From positions 1 to 64,000 of the forward strand of contig CAJTVY010000005.1 of assembly GCA_910579925.1 (NCBI GenBank): DNA of 64,000 nt, written 5' to 3'. Shown piece after piece: positions 1 through 8,449 of the stretch. Under the pieces are notes generated by a model, which saw only the letters and a program-made list of their open reading frames with translations, made no database searches and had not been told where the DNA came from. A program made the position numbers and the translations under genes. The DNA is from an uncultured Dorea sp. (GTDB taxonomy: Bacteria > Bacillota > Clostridia > Lachnospirales > Lachnospiraceae). Position 1 is the stretch's first letter. Every line of letters begins with the position of its first letter.

Positions 1-40
1 GGAAAGATACTTTCATGCGTTAGCGTGACAAGGTCTTTCC
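1..40. other. Nested inverted repeat at the window edge
   Basis: GGAAAGA (1-7) pairs with TCTTTCC (34-40), enclosing CATGC/GCGTG (about 14-27). It lies past the 6S-like RNA terminator; whatever it belongs to is outside the window. Confidence 0.35.
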
Positions 41-47
41 TATAAGA

Positions 48-271
48 TAAAAAAAGACAGTCATAAAGACTGCCTTTTATCATTTGTAGCTCCCCCAAAA
101 TGCCGGTTCCTGTATTTTGACTCCTAGCATATGCTAGGTGGGTGTCCGCATCCGCTTTTCTGCCTTCCACTGCATAACTTGGAGGCCTGGCATATTACGG
201 AGATATAGGAGTCCCGTTTAAAGTTTTGTAGGTTCAAAATTACAAGATTATCGAGCACCCCAGGTTTCCTA
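48..271 (-). ncRNA. ssrS: 6S RNA-like regulatory RNA
   Basis: There is no open frame here, but a strong minus-strand promoter (283-306) lies just upstream and a hairpin with a U-tract (50-77) just downstream, which fits an independent RNA of about 220 nt. The RNA can form a rod: near the 5' end CTTGTAATTTTG pairs with CAAAATACAGG near the 3' end, enclosing a bubble that contains AAACGGGACTCC. On the 3' side of that bubble sits a perfect 16-nt palindrome CCTAGCATATGCTAGG (123-138), and its TAGGAGTC edge could alternatively pair with GACTCCTA on the 5' side. A large central bubble plus a competing hairpin is the known layout of Firmicutes 6S RNA, which binds the sigma-A RNA polymerase holoenzyme and is released on refolding. 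Identification is from structure and partial motif resemblance, not alignment. Confidence 0.65.
50..77 (-). terminator. Intrinsic terminator of the 6S-like RNA
   Basis: On the minus strand AAGGCAGTC and GACTGTCTT form a 9-bp stem around a short loop, followed directly by a run of T residues. Confidence 0.75.
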
Positions 272-277
272 AGGACT

Positions 278-306
278 ATTATACTCTATTATTTCACGAT
301 TTTCAA
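278..306 (-). promoter_or_regulatory. sigma-A promoter of the 6S-like RNA
   Basis: Reading the minus strand, TTGAAA (306-301) and TATAAT (283-278) are separated by 17 nt, so transcription would begin near 271. No ribosome site or start codon follows. Confidence 0.75.
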
Positions 307-362
307 CAATAAATACATAAAAATCTATAAATCGAAAAATGACGAAAAACGTCTGAAATCTC

Positions 363-391
363 TTGACCCAGGTACACATTATCCCTATGAT
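363..391 (+). promoter_or_regulatory. Promoter of the PHP-helicase fusion gene
   Basis: TTGACC (363-368), a 17-nt spacer and TATGAT (386-391) lie 36 nt before the ATG at 427, with AAGAAGG as ribosome site. Both -35 and -10 agree closely with the sigma-A consensus. Confidence 0.7.
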
Positions 392-426
392 AATATATAA
401 GAAATTTCCTGAAAGAAGGTATCTAC

Positions 427-3400
427 ATGTATATAGCAGATTTACATATTCATTCTCGTTATTCCAGGGCCACCAGCAAGGACTGCACCCCTGAATTCCT
501 GGATCTCTGGGCCAGACGCAAGGGAATCGGAATCGTAGGAAGCGGCGATTTCACACATCCTGCATGGCGGCAGGAACTGAATGAAAAGCTGGAGCCTGCC
601 GGAAACGGACTCTATAGATTGAAAAAGGAGTACCGAATCGAAGATCCCGATCTTGCAGACACGATACAGCCTCATTTTGTGATTACCGGAGAAATCAGTT
701 CTATTTACAAAAAAAATAATAAAGTACGGAAAGTACACAGCCTGATTCTGCTGCCTGGGCTTGAGGAGGCGGAAACCGTTTCTCATAAACTGGAAGCCAT
801 CGGCAACATCCATTCTGACGGAAGACCGATTCTTGGCCTGGACTGCCATGACCTTCTGGAAATCCTTCTGGAACTGTGCCCTTCGTCCGTCTATGTCCCG
901 GCCCATATCTGGACGCCCCATTTTTCATTGTTCGGCGCATTTTCCGGCTTTGATTCTGTGGAAGAATGTTACGGCGACCTTTCCGGTCATATCCATGCCA
1001 TGGAAACCGGGCTTTCCTCAGATCCGCCCATGAACTGGCGCGTTTCTGCGCTTGACCGTTACCAGCTTATTTCCAATTCAGACGCACACTCTCCTGCAAA
1101 GCTTGGACGGGAGGCGAATCTTCTGGATATTCCCTTATCCTATGATGGAATCCGGGAAGCAATTCAGACCGGGAACGGCCTTACAGGGACCATTGAATTC
1201 TTTCCCGAGGAAGGGAAATACCACTATGACGGCCACCGGAAATGCGGAATCTGCCTTGCTCCTGCAGAAACAGAAAAATATGGGGGAATCTGCCCTGTCT
1301 GCGGACGTAAGCTGACCATCGGCGTGTCCCATCGTATTGAACAGATGGCGGACCGGGCAGAAGGATACGAGAAAAAGGAAGCGGCATATTATGAAAGCCT
1401 GGTTCCGCTGCCGGAAATTATCGGCGCCTCTTCCGGATACTCCAGTGCAAGCGTCCGAGTCCAGCGGGAATATCAGAATATGCTGAAAAAACTGGGGCCG
1501 GAATTTTCTATTCTTCGTGATATCCCCTTAGAGGAAATTCGCAGCGTATCGGGAATTCTGATTTCAGAAGGCATCGGAAGACTAAGAGCGGGTAAAGTTA
1601 CAAGAATTCCTGGATTTGACGGCGAATATGGCATCATACGTCTGTTCACCCCACAGGAGGCTGACCGGCTGAACGGCCAGTTAAGCCTGTTTGACGGACA
1701 GACCGGGATTATGGCGGAGAGTCTGCCGGATCATTCTGAGCCTTTACAGAATTTCAGCCCGGCCTGTTCCTCCTTACCAACCCCTGGGAACAGTCTTATG
1801 ACAGAGAACGACAAGGTCGAAAAGCCTGTACAAAAGACTTCAGTAAACGAAAAGCAGCGCCTTGCCATAGAAGCAATCGACCGTGTGACACTGGTAACAG
1901 CCGGACCAGGAACCGGCAAGACGCACACCCTTGCGGCCCATCTTCTGTATCTGCTGGAAACAAGACGAATCAAGCCTTCCTGGATTACGGCGGTCACATT
2001 TACCAGTCATGCGGCAGAGGAAATGCGCAAGCGTATCCGCCAGCATACGGGAAAGGGTGCCACGGCAAAGAAACTTACCATTGGAACCTTTCACTCAATA
2101 GCCTGGAAGCTTCTTAAGGAAAATGGCAGTACGGCTTCACTTGCAACGGAAACACAGACCAGAGACCTGGCGGATGAGATTATAAAGGCCTTCCGGCTTA
2201 AAATCTTGGCCTCCCGGTTTCTTGCTGAGATTTCCGAATACAAAACCAGGCCTTACCATCCTGATTTCAATGAGGAAAACGACATCTTAAATCCTGATCT
2301 GGCAGAAGCCTTTGAAGCGTATCAGAAATCGCTCAAGGAAGGAAACCTGCTGGATTTTGACGATATCCTGATAGAGGCCCTTCATGTTGCTAAGGATAAA
2401 TCCTTTGAACGTTTTACTTATCTCATGGTAGACGAATTCCAGGATATCAGTCCGCTTGAATATCAGCTTCTGAAAGCCTGGAACAACGGCGGAAAAGAAC
2501 TGTTTGCCATCGGCGATCCCGACCAGTCCATCTACGGATTCCGAGGTTCCGATTCCGGCTGCTTCATACGTCTGACAGATGAATTTCCCGAAACCCGTCA
2601 GATTACTCTTGAGGAAAATTACCGCTCCACCCCCCAGATCCTTGCCTTTGCCTCTGCCATCATTTCCAGGAACCCGGGAGGCCGCCGTTATCTGACCCCC
2701 AACAGTCCGAACGGCGTCTCTGTCCGGGTTGCAGAAGCAGACAACTCTGCGTCTGAAGCGATTTTTATCGCCAAAGAGATTAACCGGCTTGTGGGGGGAA
2801 TCGGAATGCTGGAAGCGCAGGAGATGATAAAGGAGCACAGAAGCCGCAGTTTCGACGAAATTGCCGTCCTGTACCGGACGCACCGGCAGGCAGATATTCT
2901 GGAAACATGTCTGAAAAAAGAAGGGATTCCCTACATCGTTTCTGGAAGGGACGACTATCTGACCGAACCAGCAGTACGTGGAACGATCTGCTTTTTTCAG
3001 AGCCTGCTTGATCCCGAAAACGTACTGGCAGGACAGACAGCGCGGAAATTGTTATGGAATGATCCGCTTTCCTCTGTATATGAAACCCTGGAAGAAAAAT
3101 ATCTGCCCCTGTTAAAAAAGAAAAAACCTGTGAAAATACTGGAAGAGTGGACCACAGACCTGAAGTCTGAAAAAAAGAAGGCCATGCAGAAACTGTGTCA
3201 GACAGCCGTATTCTATTCCTCAATGACCGATTTTATGAACGCCTTGGAGTTCGGTGTAGAAAGTGATCTGAAACGCTGTGGAAGTAAGCAGTATAAATCC
3301 GGCGCCGTCACTCTAATGACCCTTCACGGCTCAAAGGGTCTGGAATATCCGGCAGTTCTGATCTTCGGCGCCCAGAAAGGTCTCATTCCCTTCGAAAACA

Positions 3401-3609
3401 AGACCTATGGATTCAACGCCGAGGAGGAACGCCGCCTGTTTTATGTCGGTATTACCAGAGCGCGGGAAACCTTAATCCTTACCACATCCAGGGAAGAATC
3501 CGTCTTTCTCAAAGATCTGCCGGATGAACTGATACAAAGAGAAAAAATACGACCAGGGAAAAACGAAGGGAACGGAAAACAGATGAGCCTGTTTGAATTT
3601 ATGAAGTAG
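427..3609 (+). CDS. EndoQ-like PHP endonuclease fused to UvrD/PcrA-like helicase
   Basis: This 1060-residue protein joins two repair modules. Residues 1-250 are a PHP metal-dependent nuclease domain with DLHIHSRYS near the start, GSGDFTHP, ITGEIS, PAHIWTPHFS and SNSDAHSPA. A four-cysteine zinc-knuckle-like segment follows (C273, C276, C289, C292), then a linker rich in S/P, and from about 475 an SF1 helicase with Walker A GPGTGKT (493-499), VDEFQD (about 668-673), GDPDQSIYGFRG, and the late motifs LMTLHGSKGLEYP and YVGITRARE. The PHP part resembles endonuclease Q, which in archaea and some bacteria nicks DNA 5' to deaminated or abasic bases. The fusion suggests nick-then-unwind repair; that is inference. 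Its last 11 nt overlap the convergent uridine phosphorylase gene. Confidence 0.85.
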   Translation: MYIADLHIHSRYSRATSKDCTPEFLDLWARRKGIGIVGSGDFTHPAWRQELNEKLEPAGNGLYRLKKEYRIEDPDLADTIQPHFVITGEISSIYKKNNKVRKVHSLILLPGLEEAETVSHKLEAIGNIHSDGRPILGLDCHDLLEILLELCPSSVYVPAHIWTPHFSLFGAFSGFDSVEECYGDLSGHIHAMETGLSSDPPMNWRVSALDRYQLISNSDAHSPAKLGREANLLDIPLSYDGIREAIQTGNGLTGTIEFFPEEGKYHYDGHRKCGICLAPAETEKYGGICPVCGRKLTIGVSHRIEQMADRAEGYEKKEAAYYESLVPLPEIIGASSGYSSASVRVQREYQNMLKKLGPEFSILRDIPLEEIRSVSGILISEGIGRLRAGKVTRIPGFDGEYGIIRLFTPQEADRLNGQLSLFDGQTGIMAESLPDHSEPLQNFSPACSSLPTPGNSLMTENDKVEKPVQKTSVNEKQRLAIEAIDRVTLVTAGPGTGKTHTLAAHLLYLLETRRIKPSWITAVTFTSHAAEEMRKRIRQHTGKGATAKKLTIGTFHSIAWKLLKENGSTASLATETQTRDLADEIIKAFRLKILASRFLAEISEYKTRPYHPDFNEENDILNPDLAEAFEAYQKSLKEGNLLDFDDILIEALHVAKDKSFERFTYLMVDEFQDISPLEYQLLKAWNNGGKELFAIGDPDQSIYGFRGSDSGCFIRLTDEFPETRQITLEENYRSTPQILAFASAIISRNPGGRRYLTPNSPNGVSVRVAEADNSASEAIFIAKEINRLVGGIGMLEAQEMIKEHRSRSFDEIAVLYRTHRQADILETCLKKEGIPYIVSGRDDYLTEPAVRGTICFFQSLLDPENVLAGQTARKLLWNDPLSSVYETLEEKYLPLLKKKKPVKILEEWTTDLKSEKKKAMQKLCQTAVFYSSMTDFMNALEFGVESDLKRCGSKQYKSGAVTLMTLHGSKGLEYPAVLIFGAQKGLIPFENKTYGFNAEEERRLFYVGITRARETLILTTSREESVFLKDLPDELIQREKIRPGKNEGNGKQMSLFEFMK

Positions 3610-4390
3610 ACCGTGAATGGCTGTTATCTTCTATTATCAGCCGTCGTAAGGCCTCTACCGCCGTGCGGACCGCCCTGTCCGTATCATGCACCACCGGATT
3701 GTCCAGTCCTTCTTTCTCCCTTTCCTGGTTTGCCACCACCAGAAAACAGGAACCTACCCTGACGCCCAGGCTGCTTGCCACCACAAACAGCGCTGCAGAC
3801 TCCATTTCAGAAGCCAGGCAGCCTAACCGCTTCCACGCCTCCCATTTATTCAGCAGTTCGTAACCCACCGGTTTCGTTTCCGGTGAATGCTGCCCATAAA
3901 AAGAATCCTTACACTGCACCACTCCTACATGAAAGTCTGCTCCCAGTTCTTTTGCAGATTCCATCAGCGCATTGACGATCCCCACGTCCGCTACCGCCGG
4001 GAACTCCACAGGCGCATATTCACGGCTGGTTCCTTCCATTCGTACTGCTCCGCTGGCAATCACGATGTCTCCGCTCTTCACCTCGGTCTGCATGCCGCCG
4101 CAGGTTCCCACCCGGATAAAGGTATCTGCACCCGACATCACCAGTTCTTCCATCGCTATGGCCGCCGACGGGCCGCCGATTCCTGTGGATGTGACGCTCA
4201 CCGGCTCGCCCTCCAGGTATCCCGTGTAGGTGATATATTCCCTGCTGTCGGCAATCAGTTTCGCATGATCGAAATACTTTGCAATCTTCTCACACCTTTT
4301 AGGATCTCCAGGAAGGATGACATATTTTCCCACATCGCCTCTGCCTGCCTGGATATGATACTGTTTATCCGGATTTTCTGAATATTTCAT
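3599..4390 (-). CDS. udp: Uridine phosphorylase
   Basis: The protein (263 aa) belongs to the PNP/UDP phosphorylase superfamily, which splits nucleosides with phosphate to give base and ribose 1-phosphate. Visible family signatures are VILPGDPKRCEKIA near the N terminus (phosphate-binding GDP loop), STGIGGPSAAIAMEEL, RVGTCGG, and the substrate segment SEMESAALF. The overall pattern and length (about 250-260) fit uridine phosphorylase better than purine nucleoside phosphorylase. AGGAGG precedes the ATG. The YczE-like membrane gene lies 27 bp upstream on the same strand, so the two are probably cotranscribed. The 3' end overlaps the convergent helicase gene by 11 nt with no terminator between them. 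Confidence 0.9.
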   Translation of the reverse strand: MKYSENPDKQYHIQAGRGDVGKYVILPGDPKRCEKIAKYFDHAKLIADSREYITYTGYLEGEPVSVTSTGIGGPSAAIAMEELVMSGADTFIRVGTCGGMQTEVKSGDIVIASGAVRMEGTSREYAPVEFPAVADVGIVNALMESAKELGADFHVGVVQCKDSFYGQHSPETKPVGYELLNKWEAWKRLGCLASEMESAALFVVASSLGVRVGSCFLVVANQEREKEGLDNPVVHDTDRAVRTAVEALRRLIIEDNSHSRSTS

Positions 4391-4417
4391 AACAATTTCC
4401 TCCTTTCCAGACTCATA

Positions 4418-5041
4418 CTATTTTTCAAGAAATGGTTCAGAAAAATTATGGTTAAAAAATTCAATCAGTGGTCCCATGAAAAATGCAGTAATCAGTGTGC
4501 CCACGCCAGGAAGCAGACCAGACAGCGTTCCGATCAGAACGCAGAGCAGGTCGCAGGCAATCCGGACAAATCTGAACGGAAAGTTCCTTTTCCTGGCAAT
4601 GACGATCGGTATTGCATCATAGACTGAAACGCCCAGATTGGAAGTCATATAAAGCGAGGAGGCAAAACACATGACAAGTACCGCAAAAGCAAGGAATACG
4701 ATCCGCACCGCCAGATTCGGCTCCGGCACAAAATATGTGATCACCGCACTGGAAAAATCTACAATATATCCTGTCAGAAACATATTCACCAAGGTTGCCA
4801 CACCCATATAGCTTCTTGCCACAAACAGGTCTATGACAAGCATGATCCCGCACAGTATCGTATAGAAAATACCATAAGAAACACTGGTTTTGAAGAAATG
4901 TCCCCATACCCCCTGAGCAAAGCACTGGAAAGGGTCGACACCGAACAGGGAACACTTAAAGAATCCGACAGCCATTGCACATAACACGACGCCAGCCGTT
5001 GTCATGACAACTCTCTTTTTAAAATTTTCCGGTAATTTCAT
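4418..5041 (-). CDS. YczE/YitT-like integral membrane protein
   Basis: This 207-residue protein has about five hydrophobic helices: residues 10-30, 55-75, 78-100, 110-130 and 165-190. The segment GVSVYDAIPIVIARK and the pattern GVDPFQCFAQG resemble the YczE/YyaS/YitT family of uncharacterised Firmicutes membrane proteins. Substrate is unknown. It leads a two-gene operon with uridine phosphorylase, which hints at nucleoside or base traffic, but nothing in the sequence proves it. AAGGAG precedes the ATG and a consensus promoter lies at 5077-5105. Confidence 0.7.
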   Translation of the reverse strand: MKLPENFKKRVVMTTAGVVLCAMAVGFFKCSLFGVDPFQCFAQGVWGHFFKTSVSYGIFYTILCGIMLVIDLFVARSYMGVATLVNMFLTGYIVDFSSAVITYFVPEPNLAVRIVFLAFAVLVMCFASSLYMTSNLGVSVYDAIPIVIARKRNFPFRFVRIACDLLCVLIGTLSGLLPGVGTLITAFFMGPLIEFFNHNFSEPFLEK

Positions 5042-5076
5042 AATCCATCTCCTTTGAATTCTCTCAAACAGTAATT

Positions 5077-5105
5077 AATTTAATACACACTCCTTTTACT
5101 GTCAA
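5077..5105 (-). promoter_or_regulatory. Promoter of the YczE-like/udp operon
   Basis: On the minus strand TTGACA (5105-5100) and TAAATT (5082-5077) are 17 nt apart, upstream of the membrane-protein ATG at 5041. It is divergent from the chemoreceptor promoter at 5126. Confidence 0.65.
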
Positions 5106-5125
5106 GATAAAATCTCTCAGAACTA

Positions 5126-5154
5126 TTGAAATTCTTCCTGTTTTTCTGTAAACT
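5126..5154 (+). promoter_or_regulatory. Promoter of chemoreceptor 1
   Basis: TTGAAA (5126-5131) and TAAACT (5149-5154) are 17 nt apart. The pair lies inside the longest possible reading frame of the following gene, which supports the shorter start at 5207. Confidence 0.55.
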
Positions 5155-5206
5155 AGAGTTATACATATATCGGATTTTTTTAAGTAAACAGGTAAGGAGA
5201 AGGCAA

Positions 5207-6883
5207 ATGAAAAAAGCAATGAAGCAATCGAAGCTCATCACAATCTTAAATGGTATTTCCATCTTAGCTCTGGTATTAATGGCAGTACTGCTGATCATTT
5301 ATGCCAATGTCAACAACCATCTTACTAAAGAAAACGAAGCGCGGTATGATCTGACCTATAACGCCAACCGCTTTATGGATGGTTCGTCCTATCTGACCGA
5401 GGAAGTACGGGCCTATGCCGCAACAGGAGATCAGAGTCATTACGATAACTTTCAGAACGAGGTCAACACTCTGAAGAACCGCGAGGAAGGCGTCTCTGCC
5501 ATGCAGGAGATCGGAATTACCGCAGAAGAACAGAGTATGATCGACCAGATGTCTTCTCTCTCTAACGATCTTGTACCGTTGGAAGAGAACGCTATGAAGA
5601 ACGTACAGGAGGGCGATCTGGCAGAGGCGCTTGATTATGTATATGGAGACGAATACAACGCAACCATTCTGCAGGTCAATGAACTAAAGGAAGAATTTCT
5701 CTCAGCGCTGGAGACAAGAACGTTTAAAACAATACAGAAGCAGAACACTCGTTCCGTAATTATTCAGATCCTGCTGTTTATATCGCTGGTCTCTGTCATT
5801 GTTATACAACTGATCATCATGTCTGTAACCCGCAGGCGTATCCTGAAGCCGATCATCGCAGTGCGCGACCAGATGGGCGAGATTTCCAGGGGCAATCTCT
5901 CGGCAGAATTTCTTCTGGAACCGGATACCTCTGAGATCGGTATGCTGGTAGATTCCATTCATGAGACCAAGAACGTGCTTAAGAAATATATCCATGACAT
6001 TGATTCCAAGCTGGCTCAGATGGCAGAAGGCAGCATGAATTTTTCCATCGACACCGATTATATCGGGGAATTCCTTCCCATTCAGAACGCCCTCCGGCAG
6101 ATTCTGGATTCTCTGAATTATGCTCTTTCCCAGATCAATCAGACCGCAAGACAGGTTTCTGACGAATCCGAGCAGGTAGCTTCTGATTCCAGAGTTCTTT
6201 CAGACGGCGCCATGGATCAGGCTTCTGCAATCGAGGAACTCTCATCCAGTATTCAGGCATTGTCCGGAGAGGTAAGTTCTACCTCCCAGGATGCTGACAA
6301 GGCCCGGAAGATTTCTATGGACTCTGCCGAACAGCTGACTGTATGCAGCAGACAGATGGAGAAGCTGACGGACGCCATGGAGAACATCTCTCAGTCTTCC
6401 CAGCAGATCAGCGGAATCATCAAGACCATTGAGGATATTTCCTTCCAGACGAACATCTTAGCGCTCAACGCTTCTATCGAGGCGGCGCGGGCAGGCACTT
6501 CCGGGAAGGGCTTTGCCGTTGTAGCCGACGAGGTGCAGAGCCTTGCAAACAAAAGTTCGGATGCCGCCAAGAATATCACGGATCTGATCGAGCAATCCAT
6601 GGATCTGGTCAACTACGGAACTTCCCTGTCCAGTGAGACGACCGATGCTCTCTCCGTAGGCGTATCCGGCGCACAGAACGCTGCCGAACTGATCCAGAAG
6701 ATTGCAGATTCCGCACAGCAACAGGCGTTGTCTCTGGAACAGCTTACGGCCGGCGTAGAACAGATCTCGGTTGTGATACAGACCAACACCACGACTGCAG
6801 AGAAGTCTGCTTCATCAGCAAATGAACTGTACAGACAAGCCGGAGAACTGACCCAGTCCGTACAGAGGTTTAAGCTTCGTTAA
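5207..6883 (+). CDS. Methyl-accepting chemotaxis protein, four-helix-bundle sensor (paralogue 1)
   Basis: This 558-residue chemoreceptor has a first membrane helix at about 10-34, an extracytoplasmic helical sensor domain at about 36-182, a second membrane helix at 184-206, a HAMP region to about 260, and a cytoplasmic coiled-coil signalling domain. The tip carries the family hallmark QTNILALNASIEAARAG followed by GKGFAVVADEVQSLA. It would relay ligand binding to a CheA/CheW array. The start at 5207 is chosen because AAGGAG sits 7-8 nt upstream and the sequence MKKAMKQS matches the start of the paralogue at 8450. The two proteins are similar along their whole length, including the sensor domain. 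Confidence 0.9.
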   Translation: MKKAMKQSKLITILNGISILALVLMAVLLIIYANVNNHLTKENEARYDLTYNANRFMDGSSYLTEEVRAYAATGDQSHYDNFQNEVNTLKNREEGVSAMQEIGITAEEQSMIDQMSSLSNDLVPLEENAMKNVQEGDLAEALDYVYGDEYNATILQVNELKEEFLSALETRTFKTIQKQNTRSVIIQILLFISLVSVIVIQLIIMSVTRRRILKPIIAVRDQMGEISRGNLSAEFLLEPDTSEIGMLVDSIHETKNVLKKYIHDIDSKLAQMAEGSMNFSIDTDYIGEFLPIQNALRQILDSLNYALSQINQTARQVSDESEQVASDSRVLSDGAMDQASAIEELSSSIQALSGEVSSTSQDADKARKISMDSAEQLTVCSRQMEKLTDAMENISQSSQQISGIIKTIEDISFQTNILALNASIEAARAGTSGKGFAVVADEVQSLANKSSDAAKNITDLIEQSMDLVNYGTSLSSETTDALSVGVSGAQNAAELIQKIADSAQQQALSLEQLTAGVEQISVVIQTNTTTAEKSASSANELYRQAGELTQSVQRFKLR

Positions 6884-6896
6884 AGACTTTTAAAAA

Positions 6897-6936
6897 ACTG
6901 CCCCATTCAGAAAATATTCTTCCCGAATGGGGCAGT
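6897..6936. terminator. Bidirectional terminator between chemoreceptor 1 and thrE-like gene
   Basis: ACTGCCCCATTC and GAATGGGGCAGT form a perfect 12-bp stem between convergent genes. The minus-strand side is followed by TTTTTTA; the plus-strand side by a weaker CTCTTTATT. Confidence 0.85.
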
Positions 6937-6950
6937 CTCTTTATTATGAA

Positions 6951-8186
6951 TTACGAACGCTTCCCTACATGGTAATCGGCCTTCATCATATACATAATAC
7001 TCCTTGAGGCAACGTCAACGATAATGAATCCAAATGCGATCGCCAGACAGGTCGCAAAAAGAATCATCATTTCACTGAACGCCAGGGTGATGTCTTTGCT
7101 GACACATCCATACATCATATAGTACAGGTTCGGTCCCGGAATCAGCGGAAACACAGAAGCCGTAAGGAAGATCGTGGACGGCGCCCTGTTAATCCTGGAC
7201 ATAATGAATGCATAAAACGCCACAAATACCGCTGCCACGAGGGTTGCCAGAAAGTTACTGGGGCGCAGGGCATAGACTACGATGTAAATCCCCCAGGTAA
7301 AAAACGCACCGATACCCGAATACAATACCTGCCGTCCTCTGATCTTAAACCAGAACGCAAATCCGATACATGCAACCGTACAGGAGATCAGCTGGATCGG
7401 AATATTATGGTTCAGAATAAACCCTTCGGAAGCCGCACCGTCCAGAATCATAATGGCAAGGGCAATTCCAAAAGCGATTCCCGCCGCCCCCAGCATGGAA
7501 TTCATAATGTGGAGCGCACCGGATATAAAGTCTCTCTGCAGGACATCCCGGATCCCGTTGGTGACGCCCAGACCGCTGATCAGCAGCATAACGATCCCAA
7601 TCATGACGCGGTCCGGATGAGCGCCGATTCCAAGACGGATTGCCGTCAGAATGATCATCTCCGAGAGGAAGGACAGAATCATATTATAGACCAGAAGGTT
7701 ACTCTCCCTCTTTCCAAGCCAGTCTCCCACCACCACTATCATCAGAGAAACAATCACCGCAATAATGGCATCCGTAAAATTGCAGCCAAAGAAAACCGCA
7801 AAGCCAGTGCCTCCCATGACGCCGGCAAAATATTTTACCGCCGGATGCTGCTCTTCCCGATTCATGACTTCCTGGAACTTCTCGCAAAACTCCTTCTCAT
7901 CCGGCTTATTTGAACAGACATACCTGGAAAGATTATTCAGATAATCCAGACGGTCAAAATCAATATCCGTTGACTCGATATGACGAATCTGCGTAATGAT
8001 CTCGCCCTCCGGCGTCTCGACAGTGATCTGAAGATTGCTTGGAATGGCATACACGTCATATCTCCGAAACCCATAACTTCTGCACATCCTGTAAAGACTG
8101 TCTTCCAGCCGGAAATTCTCTGCACCGCTTCGCAGCATCTCCTCTCCCACATCAAGGATCATCTGCACAATCCTAGTGTAATCCAT
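6951..8186 (-). CDS. ThrE-family threonine/serine exporter
   Basis: The 411-residue protein combines both ThrE halves: an N-terminal soluble region (1-115, with RSGAENFRLEDSLYRMC) and about ten membrane helices from residue 117 onward. A FLTASVFPLIPGPNLYYM segment near the C terminus is typical of the ThrE C-terminal domain (DUF3815-type). The family exports threonine and serine. The start at 8186 follows AGGAGG with good spacing; an upstream in-frame extension of 26 codons lacks a ribosome site and runs into the promoter at 8236-8264. Its position between two duplicated chemoreceptors is unusual. Confidence 0.85.
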   Translation of the reverse strand: MDYTRIVQMILDVGEEMLRSGAENFRLEDSLYRMCRSYGFRRYDVYAIPSNLQITVETPEGEIITQIRHIESTDIDFDRLDYLNNLSRYVCSNKPDEKEFCEKFQEVMNREEQHPAVKYFAGVMGGTGFAVFFGCNFTDAIIAVIVSLMIVVVGDWLGKRESNLLVYNMILSFLSEMIILTAIRLGIGAHPDRVMIGIVMLLISGLGVTNGIRDVLQRDFISGALHIMNSMLGAAGIAFGIALAIMILDGAASEGFILNHNIPIQLISCTVACIGFAFWFKIRGRQVLYSGIGAFFTWGIYIVVYALRPSNFLATLVAAVFVAFYAFIMSRINRAPSTIFLTASVFPLIPGPNLYYMMYGCVSKDITLAFSEMMILFATCLAIAFGFIIVDVASRSIMYMMKADYHVGKRS

Positions 8187-8235
8187 GAAAACATTCCTCC
8201 TAACAAATATGTAAATTAACTCGAATAGCGGTATT

Positions 8236-8264
8236 ACTTTATCACAGTTTCTTTTCAGATACAA
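8236..8264 (-). promoter_or_regulatory. Promoter of thrE-like gene
   Basis: On the minus strand TTGTAT (8264-8259) and TAAAGT (8241-8236) are spaced by 17 nt, 50 nt before the chosen ATG. Confidence 0.55.
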
Positions 8265-8300
8265 GCGTTAATATATTAAAATCATAAAAAGAGAATTTTA

Positions 8301-8329
8301 TTGTGAACCTGTCTTGTAAGTGGTATAAT
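8301..8329 (+). promoter_or_regulatory. Promoter of chemoreceptor 2
   Basis: TTGTGA (8301-8306) and TATAAT (8324-8329) are 17 nt apart. The leader is about 115 nt. I see no sigma-28-like motif, so chemoreceptor expression appears to use the housekeeping factor. Confidence 0.65.
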
Positions 8330-8449
8330 CACTGTATAAATGTTATTTGGAATTGTCCGGTTCATACATTGGGGAGTGTATGGCTGGTCCGGATATATTT
8401 ATCATAGTACATAATAGTAATCAAGAAACAAGACAAAGGAGTAATGCAA

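Noticed and set aside
2287..2883. Minus-strand frame of 198 codons opposite the helicase
   Set aside because: Opposite conserved UvrD motifs with no ribosome site.
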